Notes: generated by a model not told the origin, from the sequence alone. 64,000 nt of DNA from Streptomyces uncialis (GCF_036250755.1 NZ_CP109583.1:3844001-3908000); one strand, 5' to 3'; numbered from the stretch's first letter, positions 45,045 through 54,879 are shown. Program-made: numbers and translations.

Positions 45045-45244
45045 TGCTCCTCCTTGATTCCGGCGATGAAGGAACGCCAGGCGGAAGCCTGGAACAGCAG
45101 GCCGACCCTCTCAGCTGTCTTGCTGTCGCGTACAGGAACGGTGCCGTGTGTCCGTCCGTGCGAGGGCAGCCACTCCAGGCAGTTCCCTCCCTCTCCGTCG
45201 CTGCAACTGGATTTGGCCCAGCCGGCGAGGCCGTTCGGCTTCAC
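45041..45244 (-). CDS. DUF397 protein, second copy
   Basis: A 67-residue DUF397 protein: WAKSSCSDGEGGNCLEWL, then VPVRDSKTAERVGLLF and AWRSFIAGIKEEQ. GTG 45244 is chosen because GGAGG stands four bases upstream. The GTG overlaps the stop of the broken DUF5753 gene (GTGA), preserving the normal operon join. Tandem with the gene at 44829. Confidence 0.85.
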   Translation of the reverse strand: MKPNGLAGWAKSSCSDGEGGNCLEWLPSHGRTHGTVPVRDSKTAERVGLLFQASAWRSFIAGIKEEQ

Positions 45245-45890
45245 AGCGCCTCCATGACGTTGAGGATCAGCTCCGCAGACGCCTCCGGCGGAAGTGCCGA
45301 TGCGGTCAGAACATCGCATGACCGTGCCAAGGCCCGCACATCAGCCGGATCTTCGACGATTCCGCCAAGCCTGATGCCTTCCGTGTACGCGAGGGGGCCC
45401 CGGACTGCCGGGTCAGGAGCGAGAGAGTGCCGCCCATGAGCCCATGGGCGCCCGCGTCGAGAGGCAGGATCTGCACGACGCTGGTGGCCTCTTGCCGTGG
45501 GACAGCAGCAGACTCAGCTGCTCGCGCATGAATTGCGCCCCACCCACCCCGCGCCTGATGACGGACTCGCACAGCACCGTCGAGAAGTCAGGAGGGCATG
45601 CCCTCCGGAAGAGCTCCTGGTGGGTCATCCGAGCACGGATCAGCGCGCGAATCTCGTCGGCAGCGGCCCTGGGGTTCGCTACGCGAAAGATCTCACGCGC
45701 GTACGAGGCATTTGAAGCAACCCGGGCACGACAGTCGGCGACCACTCCGAGAGGGCGAGGGCGTCGGGCTCGAACGTCGTCCACCGCTTGAACTTCGCGG
45801 CGAAGCCTTCGGAACGGACAAGTTCATACAGCCTCTTGAACCTGCCGTCGGTACCGAATACGTGATCGAAGAGAATCGGAAGGCCGCCGG
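45241..45890 (-). pseudogene. XRE/DUF5753 regulator, broken by several frameshifts
   Basis: Fragments in successive frames give a DUF5753 protein in order: GRFKRLYELVRSEGFAAKFK and WSPTVVPGLLQ; then YAREIFRVANPRAAADEI to FMREQLSLLLS; then EATSVVQILPLDAGAHGLMGG; then DPAVRGPLAYTEG to LILNVMEAL and the stop at 45241. At least three frame changes occur (near 45715, 45490 and 45425), and the N-terminal HTH is not recognisable. The downstream DUF397 genes keep intact frames. Confidence 0.75.
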
Positions 45891-45963
45891 GGAGGGACTG
45901 CGGCGGCTGACCTCCGAGCGGCAGTCGCGGAGGTCAATTCCCTGAGCCGACGGGGACCGGGAA

Positions 45964-46458
45964 ATGAGCAAACATATGTGCCGCGCGACGGCGGGACTTC
46001 CGCTGGAGCTGATCGTCCTGGCATTGGACATCACGCCGGAGCGGCCCGGTCACCCCATGGAGGTCGCGACCGGACTGCGATGCCCACTGGAGGCGCACAC
46101 CACGGGTCAGCATCACGAACTGGTGCGGGAACTGGGAGTCCCGGAGCGCGGCGAGGTATGGGCCCGGTGGTCGGACGGACAGGTGCCGGACGGGCTCGAC
46201 GTACTGGCGGACTGTCCGGCCGACAACGGGCTTCAAGGCCCTGACCACGACATCTGCACCTGGTACACGGGTCAACCGGGGCGCCACAGCTGGGAGTTCC
46301 CTGATCCGGAGTACGAGGCGATCGTCCACAGCCCGGCCTACGAACGGCTCCAGGCGGAGGTCGACCGCTATCTGGGCCGCGACCGGAACACCACGGACAA
46401 CCGGGCCGCCGCCATCCCAGGAACAACCGCTCCCGCACACAGATCGCCTCGTGAATGA
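45964..46458 (+). CDS. hypothetical protein beside the DUF397 locus
   Basis: A 164-residue protein I do not recognise. It contains HTTGQHHELVRELGVPERGEVWARW and CTWYTGQPGRHSWEF segments that look conserved, no signal peptide or membrane segment, and a low-complexity tail. ATG 45964 follows a GGGACCGGG site. It is divergent from the broken regulator and may belong to the same locus. Confidence 0.6.
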   Translation: MSKHMCRATAGLPLELIVLALDITPERPGHPMEVATGLRCPLEAHTTGQHHELVRELGVPERGEVWARWSDGQVPDGLDVLADCPADNGLQGPDHDICTWYTGQPGRHSWEFPDPEYEAIVHSPAYERLQAEVDRYLGRDRNTTDNRAAAIPGTTAPAHRSPRE

Positions 46459-46649
46459 GGACACCGCAGAACTCCCTATGTCCTCATTCACGGTCCAGCG
46501 GGGCAAATCACCGCACCGCGCCCCACCAGCACTGAACACCGCTGGCGACAACCCTTCCGCGCGCACACTTTGGCCTAATTACGCGGAGCGTTGGTCAATT
46601 CTGTTTGTATCGTGAATGAGAACTGTTGTGGCCCAGGGGAGGGAAGTTA

Positions 46650-47801
46650 GTGGAAGAGAACGTCATCGACCCGATTACCCGTAGGAACGTCTTCCGTTGG
46701 GGAGGCGGCGTGGCCGCGGGCCTGGCGCTGGGGGGCGCCGCGGGTGCCATGGGCCCCGGAGCCGTCGCCGCGCCGCGGCAGAACGGAATGGGAGCGCTCT
46801 CTCTGCCCGTCTCGCAGTCGTTCGACCTGAACGACCCCGGCGGCATCGTCATCCAGAACCGGGCGCCCTGGTGCGAGACGATCATGCAGAGCGCGGGATA
46901 CGACCATCTCAACGAGCACTGGTACGTGGCCCAGGTCATGTACAACCCCGACGACGGGGTGCCGTTCTCGACGCGCCAGCGTGAAGGCGACATCGCCATC
47001 ACCAAACTCAGCGCGAACGGCAGCGTCAAGCTGGGGCGTATGTATCTGCGCGGATTCGGGCACGCCGCGCAGATCGGGATCGAGACGACCGTGGCGGGCT
47101 CACCCCCGTACATCTGGATCGAGTACGACTCGGTGGCCAACGCCGACAACGTCGGCTTCGGCACCAAGCTGTGCCGGATCAAGTACATGGGCCCGGCCAC
47201 CGGCCAGCCCCCGCGCAGCTTCCATTGGGACAACGCGGCGGACCGTACGGCCATGAACTTCCGTGACCGGACGCCCAACCCGGCCCAGCTGCCGGGCGCG
47301 GGCAGCACCATCAGCGCGCCCCGGCCCTTCGTCGACATGCACAACCGACGGGTGATGGTGCGCTTCGGCCGCAACGGGACCACGCAGACGGCGGTCTGGG
47401 GCCTCGACGCGGCGGTCGCGAACCCCTTGGGCACGCCGCTGCACCACGTGGCGAGCCTACCGAAGCCGACCCCGGCCTACACCTCCCAGGGCTTCAGCTT
47501 CTACGGCTCGTTCATGTACATGTACGAGGGGTCGAAGTACGCGTCCGGCGGCCCGACCGACCCCACGGATCTCGGCAACACCCACATCACCAAGGTCGAC
47601 CTGAACACCGGTGCCTGGGAGCGGAAGCACATCCGCGCGATGCCGAGCCTCACCATCCGGGAGCCGGAGGGCATGTCCATCAGGCTCGTCCCCGACGCGA
47701 CGGGCGTCGGAGGCTACCGACCGCAGCTCTGCTTCGGGTTCGGCTCCGGCCCGAGCAACGACCACCGGGTGAACATCGCGTACAAGGACATCATGATCTG
47801 A
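46650..47801 (+). CDS. Tat-exported beta-propeller protein, TagC / phage P68 receptor-binding-like
   Basis: A 383-residue secreted protein. The N-terminus RRNVFRWGGGVAAGLALGGAAGA is a twin-arginine signal. The mature part repeats blades of the kind seen in the TagC/P68 receptor-binding propeller family: EGDIAITKLSANGSVKLGRMY, YIWIEYDSVANADNVGFGTKL, FVDMHNRRVMVRF and NTHITKVDLNTGAWERKHI. GTG 46650 follows GGGGAGGGAA. A wall-glycopolymer-binding role is inference from fold similarity. No phage genes are nearby. Confidence 0.7.
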   Translation: MEENVIDPITRRNVFRWGGGVAAGLALGGAAGAMGPGAVAAPRQNGMGALSLPVSQSFDLNDPGGIVIQNRAPWCETIMQSAGYDHLNEHWYVAQVMYNPDDGVPFSTRQREGDIAITKLSANGSVKLGRMYLRGFGHAAQIGIETTVAGSPPYIWIEYDSVANADNVGFGTKLCRIKYMGPATGQPPRSFHWDNAADRTAMNFRDRTPNPAQLPGAGSTISAPRPFVDMHNRRVMVRFGRNGTTQTAVWGLDAAVANPLGTPLHHVASLPKPTPAYTSQGFSFYGSFMYMYEGSKYASGGPTDPTDLGNTHITKVDLNTGAWERKHIRAMPSLTIREPEGMSIRLVPDATGVGGYRPQLCFGFGSGPSNDHRVNIAYKDIMI

Positions 47802-47911
47802 GCGCGGCCCCATTGAGCCGCTGCTGAGCCGCTGCTGAGCCGCTGTTCCCGGGGTCGGTCCGGGGGCGGGGGCTCAGCTGTCCTCACGGTGCGTCCGTCG
47901 TCGTGTTCGTG

Positions 47912-47947
47912 CGTCCGCCACCACGTCCGCCACCACGTCCGCCACCA
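47912..47947. repeat. tandem 12-mer CGTCCGCCACCA x3
   Basis: Three exact copies, followed by degenerate units. To its right at about 47965-47995, on the minus strand, lies GCGGCCATGCGGCCATTGAGG, a member of the repeat family found at 19678-19795 in the opposite orientation. The whole spacer 47802-48042 lacks a gene. Confidence 0.8.
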
Positions 47948-48042
47948 GGTCCGTAAGCGATCCGGTCACCCGCTGTCCTCAATGGCCGCATGGCCGCAAT
48001 GCGCCCACTCAGGAATGCGGACAACTACGCACGCCACGTGTC

Positions 48043-49653
48043 CTAATCGGCCTCACGGTTCAGCGCGGCGACCGCCCGCGTGAGCGCGCCGGCCACATCC
48101 GGGACCAGGGTGTGCGCACCGTCCCGCACCACATGCCGCCCCCCGACCACCGTGTGCCGGACGTCCGCCGCCGACCCGGCGAACACGGCCGCCTCCGCCG
48201 CGAGCCGCACCGGCGGACCGGCTGTGCGCACCGTGTCCAGGGCGACGGTGGTGAAGTCCGCCGGTCCACCCGCGACAAGGGCACCGCCCTCGGGCCACCC
48301 CAGGGCCTCGTACCCGTTCGACGTAGCCGCGCGGAGCAGCGCGCCGGTCGTCCAATGTCCACGGATACGTGTCCGCAGGCGCTCGTTCAGCTCCAGGGCG
48401 CGGGCCTCCTCCAGCAGGTCGATCACGGCGTGGCTGTCGGAGCCCAGGGACAGCGGTGAACCCGCCGACTGAAGCTCCTTCGCCGGTCCGATGCCGTCCG
48501 CGAGATCCCGTTCCGTAGTAGGACACATACAGGTCCCGGTACCGGAGGCCCCGATCAGGGCGATGTCCTCGGCGGTGAGGTGCGTGTTGTGGACGCCCGT
48601 GGTCGCGGGACCCAGGACCCCGTGGTCCGCGAGCAGCTGGGCCGGGGTGCGGCCGTGGGCGCGGAGGCAGGCCTCGTTCTCAGCGGGCTGCTCCGACAGA
48701 TGGACATGCAGACGGGCCCGCCGGGCCCGCGCCCAGTCCGCGACGGTACCGAGCTGGTCGGCGGGGACCGCCCGTACCGAATGGACCGCCGCGCCGATCC
48801 GTACCCGTGGCCCGTCGCGCAGCGCCTCTGCCCGCTCCGCCCAGCTGTCCGCCGTACCGTCGGAGAAGCGGAGCTGGTGGTGGTCGGGCGCGGCCCCGAA
48901 GCCGGAGGACATGTACGCCGTGTCCAGCAACGTCAGCCGCACTCCCGCCTCCCCGGCCGCCGCGATCAGCGCCTCACCCATCGCGTTGGGGTCCGTGTAT
49001 CGCGCACCGCCCGGGGCGTGATGCAGATAGTGGAACTCCCCCACGACGGTGATCCCCGCGAGCGCCATCTCCGCGTACACCGCGCGCGCAAGGTCGTGAT
49101 AGGTCTGCGGGTTCAACCGGTCCGCGACCGAGTACATCAGGTCACGCCACGTCCAGAACGTGCCTGTCCCCGCCTGGACCGTGCCCCGCAGCGCCCGGTG
49201 GAAGGCGTGCGAGTGCGTGTTCGCGAGTCCCGGCAGGGTCAGCCCCCGCAGCACCTCCGCCCCGGGGGGAGGTGAGTCCACCCCGGTCCGTACCGCCCCG
49301 ATCCGGCCGTCCGCCGGGTGCACCTCCAGCAGCACACCCGGTTCCACCGTCGGCTCCAGCCACGCGTGCTCAAGCCAGTAGGTGTCGGTCGGGCCCGGGT
49401 GTCCTGCTGCCGCGTCCGCTGTCCTGGTGGTGGCCGTGGTGTTCGTCGATCTGGTGCTGGACGCTGTCCTGATCGACCTGGTCGACCTATTGGTGTCCGA
49501 CGTTGTCCTCTTGGTGGCCGCGAGGCGAGGCGCGTCGGGTGGATCGGACGGGCCGGGGGTGTCGGGCGTGTCGGGTGACCTATTGGTGGCCGCTGTCCTC
49601 TTCGTGGCCGCCGTGGCCCTCATGGCCGTCATGGCCGCTGTGTCGTCCGTCAT
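48043..49653 (-). CDS. hutF: formimidoylglutamate deiminase with repeat-encoded N-terminal extension
   Basis: A 536-residue protein. From about residue 88 (TYWLEHAWLEP) it is a standard HutF amidohydrolase: metal-binding HSH in LANTHSHAFHRAL, HVHLSEQPAENEAC, and LGSDSHAVIDLLEE with the catalytic aspartate. It converts formimidoyl-glutamate to formyl-glutamate and ammonia. The first 85-90 residues are Thr/Arg/Asn/Ala low complexity (ATKRTAATNRS and AATKRTTSDTNRS), encoded by the GGCCACCAAGAGGACA repeat family. ATG 49653 overlaps the M20 stop (ATGA). Family members lack this extension. Confidence 0.9.
   Translation of the reverse strand: MTDDTAAMTAMRATAATKRTAATNRSPDTPDTPGPSDPPDAPRLAATKRTTSDTNRSTRSIRTASSTRSTNTTATTRTADAAAGHPGPTDTYWLEHAWLEPTVEPGVLLEVHPADGRIGAVRTGVDSPPPGAEVLRGLTLPGLANTHSHAFHRALRGTVQAGTGTFWTWRDLMYSVADRLNPQTYHDLARAVYAEMALAGITVVGEFHYLHHAPGGARYTDPNAMGEALIAAAGEAGVRLTLLDTAYMSSGFGAAPDHHQLRFSDGTADSWAERAEALRDGPRVRIGAAVHSVRAVPADQLGTVADWARARRARLHVHLSEQPAENEACLRAHGRTPAQLLADHGVLGPATTGVHNTHLTAEDIALIGASGTGTCMCPTTERDLADGIGPAKELQSAGSPLSLGSDSHAVIDLLEEARALELNERLRTRIRGHWTTGALLRAATSNGYEALGWPEGGALVAGGPADFTTVALDTVRTAGPPVRLAAEAAVFAGSAADVRHTVVGGRHVVRDGAHTLVPDVAGALTRAVAALNREAD
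49383..49650 (-). repeat. in-frame GCGGCCACCAAGAGGACA repeats in the hutF 5' end
   Basis: Two or more units on the coding strand, for example GCGGCCACGAAGAGGACAGC followed by GGCCACCAATAGGTCA, and GCGGCCACCAAGAGGACAAC followed by GGACACCAATAGGTC. They match the spacer array at 19731-19770 over about 35 bases with few differences and one indel, in inverse orientation. Confidence 0.75.
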
Positions 49654-50870
49654 CGGCACGCCAGTCCCTCCAGTACGTCGGCGAGCGCGGCCACCCCCGT
49701 CAGGCAGTCGTCCTCGGTCGCGTGCTCGGCCGGGGAATGGGACACGCCCGTGGGGTTCCGTACGAACAGCATCGCCGTCGGTACCGAAGCGGACAGGATT
49801 CCGGCGTCGTGTCCCGCCCCGGTACCGAGGACGGGGATCGGGCGGCGGCTGCCGTCGCGGGTGAGGATATGGGACAACTCGTCACGCAAGGCGTCCTCGA
49901 AGTCCACGACCGGGGTGAAGGACTCACGGACGACGGCGAGGTCCACGCCATGGCGGACCGCGTGGTCACGAGCCGCCTCCTCGATCGCCCCGACCACGGT
50001 GTCCAGCGTGGACTGGTCGGCGGCGCGGGAGTCGAGCCAGCCCCTGACCAGGGACGGGATGGCGTTGACGCCGTTGGGCTCGACGGTCACCTTGCCGAAG
50101 GTGGCGACCGCGCCCGCGAGCCGCGCGGATCTGCGGGCGGCGAGAACGGTCTCCGCGTAGGGGAGCATCGGGTCCCGGCGGTCGGCGAGCCGGGTGGTCC
50201 CCGCGTGGTTGGCCTCGCCGCGGAAGTCGAAGCGCCAGCGGCCGTGCGGCCAGATGGCGGACGCGACGCCGACGGGGTCACCGGACAGGTCGAGCGACCG
50301 GCCCTGTTCCACATGGAGTTCGACGAAGGCGCCGATACCGGCCAGCCGGTCCGGGTCGGCGCCGATCGCCTCGGGGTCGTGTCCGGCGGCCTCCATGGCC
50401 GCGGGGAGGGACACGCCGTCCGGGTCGCGCAGTGCGAACGCCTGCTCGCGGGTGAGCCGCCCCGCGGTGAGGCGTGAGCCGACGCACGCCAGCCCGAAAC
50501 GGGCGCCCTCCTCGTCGCCGAAGTTGACGATCGCCAGCGGTCGGGAGAACTCCGCCCCCCTGCGGCGGAGTTCGTCCAGCGCGGCGAACGCCGACACGAC
50601 GCCGAGGGGGCCGTCGAAGGGGCCTCCGTCGGGGACGGAGTCCAGATGGGAGCCGGTCACGACGGCGTCCCCGCGCGCGGGGTCACCGAGCCAGGCCCAC
50701 TGGTTGCCGTTGCGGTCGGTCTCGTGGGTGAGACCGCGTGCCGCGGCCTGGGCGCGGAACCACGCGCGGCACTCGGCGTCGGCGGAGGTCCAGGCGTAGC
50801 GGCGGTAGCCGCCGGTGCGGGGGTCCCGGCCGAGCGGGGCGAGGTCCCGCCACATCTCCTGGAGGGTCAC
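49650..50870 (-). CDS. M20-family amidohydrolase (allantoate/N-carbamoyl amino acid type) in the hut operon
   Basis: A 406-residue dizinc hydrolase. [22 protein letters not shown] holds the first metal ligands, [18 protein letters not shown] the catalytic Glu pair, and [22 protein letters not shown] the C-terminal ligand. By sequence it resembles allantoate amidohydrolase or N-carbamoyl-L-amino acid hydrolase. It lies between hutU and hutF with four-base overlaps on both sides, where a formylglutamate-cleaving enzyme is the missing step, so N-formylglutamate hydrolysis is a good inference. No HutG is present in the window. Confidence 0.85.
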   Translation of the reverse strand: MTLQEMWRDLAPLGRDPRTGGYRRYAWTSADAECRAWFRAQAAARGLTHETDRNGNQWAWLGDPARGDAVVTGSHLDSVPDGGPFDGPLGVVSAFAALDELRRRGAEFSRPLAIVNFGDEEGARFGLACVGSRLTAGRLTREQAFALRDPDGVSLPAAMEAAGHDPEAIGADPDRLAGIGAFVELHVEQGRSLDLSGDPVGVASAIWPHGRWRFDFRGEANHAGTTRLADRRDPMLPYAETVLAARRSARLAGAVATFGKVTVEPNGVNAIPSLVRGWLDSRAADQSTLDTVVGAIEEAARDHAVRHGVDLAVVRESFTPVVDFEDALRDELSHILTRDGSRRPIPVLGTGAGHDAGILSASVPTAMLFVRNPTGVSHSPAEHATEDDCLTGVAALADVLEGLACR

Positions 50871-52525
50871 TGGCCTTCCTCCATCGGCACCCGTACACCG
50901 CGTTCGTCGGCGACCTGCCGTGCCTTCTCGTACCCGGCGTCCACATGGCGGATCACGCCCATACCGGGGTCGTTGGTGAGGACACGGCGGATCTTCTCGC
51001 CCGCGAGGGGCGTGCCGTCGGCGACGGTGACCTGGCCGGCGTGGATCGAGCGGCCCATGCCGACGCCGCCGCCGTGATGCAGGGAGACCCAGGAGGCGCC
51101 GGAGGCGACGTTGACCATGGCGTTGAGCAGCGGCCAGTCGGCGATGGCGTCGGAGCCGTCGAGCATGGCCTCGGTCTCGCGGTAGGGGGAGGCCACGGAG
51201 CCGCAGTCGAGATGGTCGCGTCCGATGGCGAGCGGGGCGGCGAGTTCGCCGCTCGCGACCATGTCGTTGAACCGTTCGCCCGCGCGGTCACGTTCGCCGT
51301 AGCCGAGCCAGCAGATGCGGGCGGGCAGTCCCTGGAAGTGGACGCGTTCACCCGCGAGGGTGATCCAGCGGCGCAGTGACTCGTTCTCGGGAAAGAGGTC
51401 GAGGATGGCTCGGTCGGTGGCCGCGATGTCCTTGGGGTCACCGGACAGGGCCGCCCACCGGAAGGGCCCCTTGCCCTCGTTGAACAGCGGCCGAATATAG
51501 GCCGGGACGAAGCCGGGGAACGCGAACGCGCGCTCGTATCCCGCGAGCTTGGCCTCGCCGCGGATGCTGTTGCCGTAGTCGAACACCTCGGCGCCCGCGT
51601 CCATGAAGCCGACCATCGCCTCCACATGGCGGGCCATCGACTCCCGCGCGCGGGCGGTGAACTCGGCGGGCTTCTGCTCCGCGTACGTCGCCATGTCCGC
51701 GAGGTCGACGCCCTGCGGGAGGTAGGCGAGGGGGTCGTGGGCGGAGGTCTGGTCGGTGACGATGTCGATCGGGGCGCCTTCGGCGAGCAGCCGGGGCAGC
51801 AGGTCGGCCGCGTTGCCGAGCAGGCCGATGGAGAGCGGGCGGCGGGCGTCCCTGGCCTCGACGGCGAGCTGGAGGGCGTGTTCCGGGGAGTCGGCGCGGA
51901 CATCGAGGTAGCGGTGCTCGATGCGTCGCTCGATGGCACGCGGGTCGCAGTCGACGCAGATGGCCACGCCGTCGTTCATGGTGACCGCGAGGGGCTGGGC
52001 GCCGCCCATGCCGCCGAGGCCGGCGGTGAGGGTGATGGTCCCGGCGAGTGTGCCGCCGAACCGTTTGGCCGCGACGGCCGCGAAGGTCTCGTACGTGCCC
52101 TGGAGGATGCCCTGGGTGCCGATGTAGATCCAGGATCCCGCCGTCATCTGGCCGTACATGGTGAGTCCGAGGGCTTCGAGGCGGCGGAACTCCTCCCAGT
52201 TGGCCCAGTCGCCGACGAGGTTGGAGTTGGCGATGAGGACACGTGGTGCCCATTCGTGGGTCGTCATGACCCCGACGGGACGGCCGGACTGGACGAGCAT
52301 GGTCTCGTCCTGTTTGAGGGTCCGCAGGGTGCGGACCATCGCATCGAAGGAGTTCCAGTCCCTGGCCGCTTTACCGGTGCCGCCATAGACGACGAGCTCG
52401 TCTGGGTGTTCGGCCACTTCCGGGTCGAGGTTGTTCTGGAGCATCCGCAGAGCGGCTTCCTGCGGCCATCCCAGGGCACTCAGTTCCGTACCTCGTGGTG
52501 CTCGTACGGGGCGGGGTCCTGACAT
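50867..52525 (-). CDS. hutU: urocanate hydratase
   Basis: A 552-residue NAD-dependent enzyme of normal length: [43 protein letters not shown], and [20 protein letters not shown]. The HutU glycine-rich segment [20 protein letters not shown] lies near residue 480. It converts urocanate to imidazolone propionate, second in histidine breakdown. ATG 52525 follows GAGGAGG. It heads a coupled three-gene operon, hutU-M20-hutF. The promoter is probably at 52590-52618. Confidence 0.95.
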   Translation of the reverse strand: MSGPRPVRAPRGTELSALGWPQEAALRMLQNNLDPEVAEHPDELVVYGGTGKAARDWNSFDAMVRTLRTLKQDETMLVQSGRPVGVMTTHEWAPRVLIANSNLVGDWANWEEFRRLEALGLTMYGQMTAGSWIYIGTQGILQGTYETFAAVAAKRFGGTLAGTITLTAGLGGMGGAQPLAVTMNDGVAICVDCDPRAIERRIEHRYLDVRADSPEHALQLAVEARDARRPLSIGLLGNAADLLPRLLAEGAPIDIVTDQTSAHDPLAYLPQGVDLADMATYAEQKPAEFTARARESMARHVEAMVGFMDAGAEVFDYGNSIRGEAKLAGYERAFAFPGFVPAYIRPLFNEGKGPFRWAALSGDPKDIAATDRAILDLFPENESLRRWITLAGERVHFQGLPARICWLGYGERDRAGERFNDMVASGELAAPLAIGRDHLDCGSVASPYRETEAMLDGSDAIADWPLLNAMVNVASGASWVSLHHGGGVGMGRSIHAGQVTVADGTPLAGEKIRRVLTNDPGMGVIRHVDAGYEKARQVADERGVRVPMEEGQ

Positions 52526-52589
52526 GGTCTGCCTCCTCGGGGGCGGTGCCGCCGGATGTCGCGAGCCCTGTGTTGTCGATTCCATTCAC

Positions 52590-52618
52590 ATCCTGATCTT
52601 ATGAATAGAGCCAGTCAA
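52590..52618 (-). promoter_or_regulatory. promoter of the hutU operon
   Basis: On the minus strand TTGACT (52613-52618), 17 bases, CAGGAT (52590-52595), a good match to the HrdB consensus. It overlaps an ATTCA...TGAAT inverted pair (52585-52604) that could be an operator shared with the divergent decarboxylase gene. Confidence 0.55.
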
Positions 52619-52678
52619 TAGGTCGGCCCGTTCAGGACACCGTGCCGGTCCCGCTGTCCGCATGGTTCGCTGGAACGC

Positions 52679-54208
52679 ATGACGGAACGCGAAGCGCACC
52701 CGTACACCGACCGCCCCTCCGGCCGCCCCTCCGGTCACCCCGACGAGAACCCCTCCGCCGCCGACGGACCGGCCTCCGCCGCCCGCAGGGACACCGCCGT
52801 ACGGGCGGCCGTGGCGCGGGGGCTGGTGAGTGCCCAGGAGCCGATCGCGGCTCTGCTGGACGTGGTGGGCATCCGGGCGGGGGTCAGAGACCTGCGGAAC
52901 GCCTTCGCCGAGGTCGTCGCCCCGGGCACCCCCGTCCTGCACACGTTCGCGGTGAAGGCCGCGCCCCTGGTCCCGGTCCTGCGGCTGCTGCGGGACGAAG
53001 GCGTCGGCGCGGAGGTCGCCAGCCCCGGCGAGCTGGCCCTGGCGCGGGCCGCCGGGGTCACCGCCCGGCACACGGTCCTCGACTCCCCCGCGAAGACCGA
53101 GGCCGAACTCCGTGAGGCGCTGACCCTCGGTATCGCGGTCAACGCGGACAACTTCCAGGAACTCGCCCGGCTCGACGCCCTGGTCGCGGCCCTGACCGGT
53201 ATGACGATCGCAGCGGACACCCCCGAAGCGGACGGGGAGCCCGACGGCGCGCGGCGGCTGCCGCCGCTGGGGCTCCGGGTGAACCCGCAGATCGGCGGCG
53301 GCTCGATCGACGCGCTGTCCACCGCGACCCCGACCTCCAAGTTCGGGGTCGCGCTGAAGGACCCGGGCGCACGGGAGCGCGTCGTGCGCGCCTTCCTCGC
53401 CCGGCCGTGGCTCACCCGGCTGCACACCCATACGGGCTCCCAGGGCGTGCCGCTCGCTCTCATGGTCCAGGGCGTGGCGGAGACATACGCGCTCGCCGAG
53501 GAGATCAACGCGCGCGCGGGACACCGGCGGGTCGACACGATCGACATCGGTGGCGGGCTGCCCGTCGACTTCACGTCGGACACGCAGACGCCGACGTTCG
53601 CGCGCTACGCGCGGCTGCTCGCCCGCGAAGTGCCGGAGCTGTTCGACGGCCGGTACGGACTGGTCACGGAGTTCGGGCGGTCCCTGCTGGCCAAGCACGG
53701 CTTCGTACTGGCCAGGGTCGAGTACACCAAGTCGGCGGGCGGACGGCGGATCGCGGTCACCCACGCGGGGGCGCAGATCGCCGCCCGTACGGTCTACGCG
53801 CCCGCGCAGTGGCCGTTGCGGATCGCCGCGTACGACGAGCGGGGACGGCCACGCACCACGCCCGTCGAGCCCCAGGACATCGCGGGCCCCGCGTGTTTCG
53901 CGGGCGACCTGCTGGCCGAGGGGCGCCCGCTCCCCCGCCTGGCCCCGGGTGACCACATCGCCGCCCTGGACACCGGGGCGTACTACTTCGCGCATCACTA
54001 CGCGTACAACTCGCTCGCGCGGCCCGCCGTCCATGGCTTCCTGACCGATTCGGACCGTCCGGGACCGGATCGGATCACCACGCCCTCGGACGCCGATGAC
54101 GACGCGTCACCCTTGGGGGTGAGTTTCGCGACGGTACGGACCGCGCAGACGATCGCCGAGGTCGTCGCGGAGGCGGGCGGGGCGCACACGAAGGCGCTCG
54201 ACTTCTAG
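52679..54208 (+). CDS. PLP-dependent decarboxylase, diaminopimelate decarboxylase-like
   Basis: A 509-residue fold III PLP enzyme. FAVKAAPLVPVLRLL carries the Schiff-base lysine near residue 92, HTHTGSQG and DIGGGLPVDF bind PLP phosphate, and the C-terminal barrel ends YFAHHYAYNSLARPAVHGF. It is about 80 residues longer than LysA, with a low-complexity N-terminus, and lacks the CxxxD active-site pattern I would expect of true LysA. It is more likely a relative acting on another diamino acid. It is divergent from hutU. Confidence 0.75.
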   Translation: MTEREAHPYTDRPSGRPSGHPDENPSAADGPASAARRDTAVRAAVARGLVSAQEPIAALLDVVGIRAGVRDLRNAFAEVVAPGTPVLHTFAVKAAPLVPVLRLLRDEGVGAEVASPGELALARAAGVTARHTVLDSPAKTEAELREALTLGIAVNADNFQELARLDALVAALTGMTIAADTPEADGEPDGARRLPPLGLRVNPQIGGGSIDALSTATPTSKFGVALKDPGARERVVRAFLARPWLTRLHTHTGSQGVPLALMVQGVAETYALAEEINARAGHRRVDTIDIGGGLPVDFTSDTQTPTFARYARLLAREVPELFDGRYGLVTEFGRSLLAKHGFVLARVEYTKSAGGRRIAVTHAGAQIAARTVYAPAQWPLRIAAYDERGRPRTTPVEPQDIAGPACFAGDLLAEGRPLPRLAPGDHIAALDTGAYYFAHHYAYNSLARPAVHGFLTDSDRPGPDRITTPSDADDDASPLGVSFATVRTAQTIAEVVAEAGGAHTKALDF

Positions 54209-54462
54209 CGAGCGCCGGGCGCGGGAGTCACCCACGCCACCCACGCACCACTTCACCCCTCCCATACGAAGCTTTCCTTTCACCATTCGACCGGACTCCC
54301 TCTTTCCGTGATCAGAATCAATCATTCTCGTGCAGGTTGCTCTGGAAAACGTCGGACCGCCCCACAGATGTGGATGCGTTGCGTAGCGTCCCGGCCACCG
54401 GGACGGGCGACACCCTGAACTGATGGACGAACGCCCGCACGGACCGAGCGGAGGGAAGCGGC

Positions 54463-54879
54463 GTGCCCGGAATCGACGCGTGCCTGCTGGAAGCGATGAC
54501 ACTGCCCGGCGCGCGGGGCGCGGCCATCGTCGACTGGACCAGCGGTCTCGCCCTCGGTTCCGTCGGGGAGTCCGCAGGCGGCGACCACGAGGCGACAGCG
54601 GTGGAAACCGCCGAGATGGCACGCGCCGCGGCCGAGTACAGCGTGTTCACCCCGGACGACCACGGGACGCCTCTCGGGGACCTGCCCGAGCCCGCCGGGC
54701 TCCCCGCCGTCGAGGACCTGATGGTCACCACGAGAACGGCCTTCCATCTGATCCATTTCGTGGAGACGACATTCGACTCCAGTGTCTTCCTGTACCTGTG
54801 GCTGGACCGCGAGACCGGCAATCTGGCGCTGGCCCGTATCCGGCTGCGCGGTCTCGCGGAACGTCTGGTGCTGGGATGA
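54463..54879 (+). CDS. roadblock/LC7-domain protein (first)
   Basis: A 138-residue roadblock-fold protein: ARGAAIVDWTSGLALGSVGE opens the fold, and VEDLMVTTRTAFHLIHFVE with FLYLWLDRETGNLALARIRLR closes it. Roadblock proteins dimerise and regulate Ras-like GTPases (MglB type) or belong to Streptomyces conservons. GTG 54463 follows GGAGGG at seven bases. It overlaps the next gene by four bases (ATGA). Confidence 0.82.
   Translation: MPGIDACLLEAMTLPGARGAAIVDWTSGLALGSVGESAGGDHEATAVETAEMARAAAEYSVFTPDDHGTPLGDLPEPAGLPAVEDLMVTTRTAFHLIHFVETTFDSSVFLYLWLDRETGNLALARIRLRGLAERLVLG

Noticed and set aside
46650-47801. Prophage assignment for the propeller protein
   Set aside because: Only this gene resembles a phage protein, it carries a Tat signal, and no capsid, tail or lysis genes are nearby.
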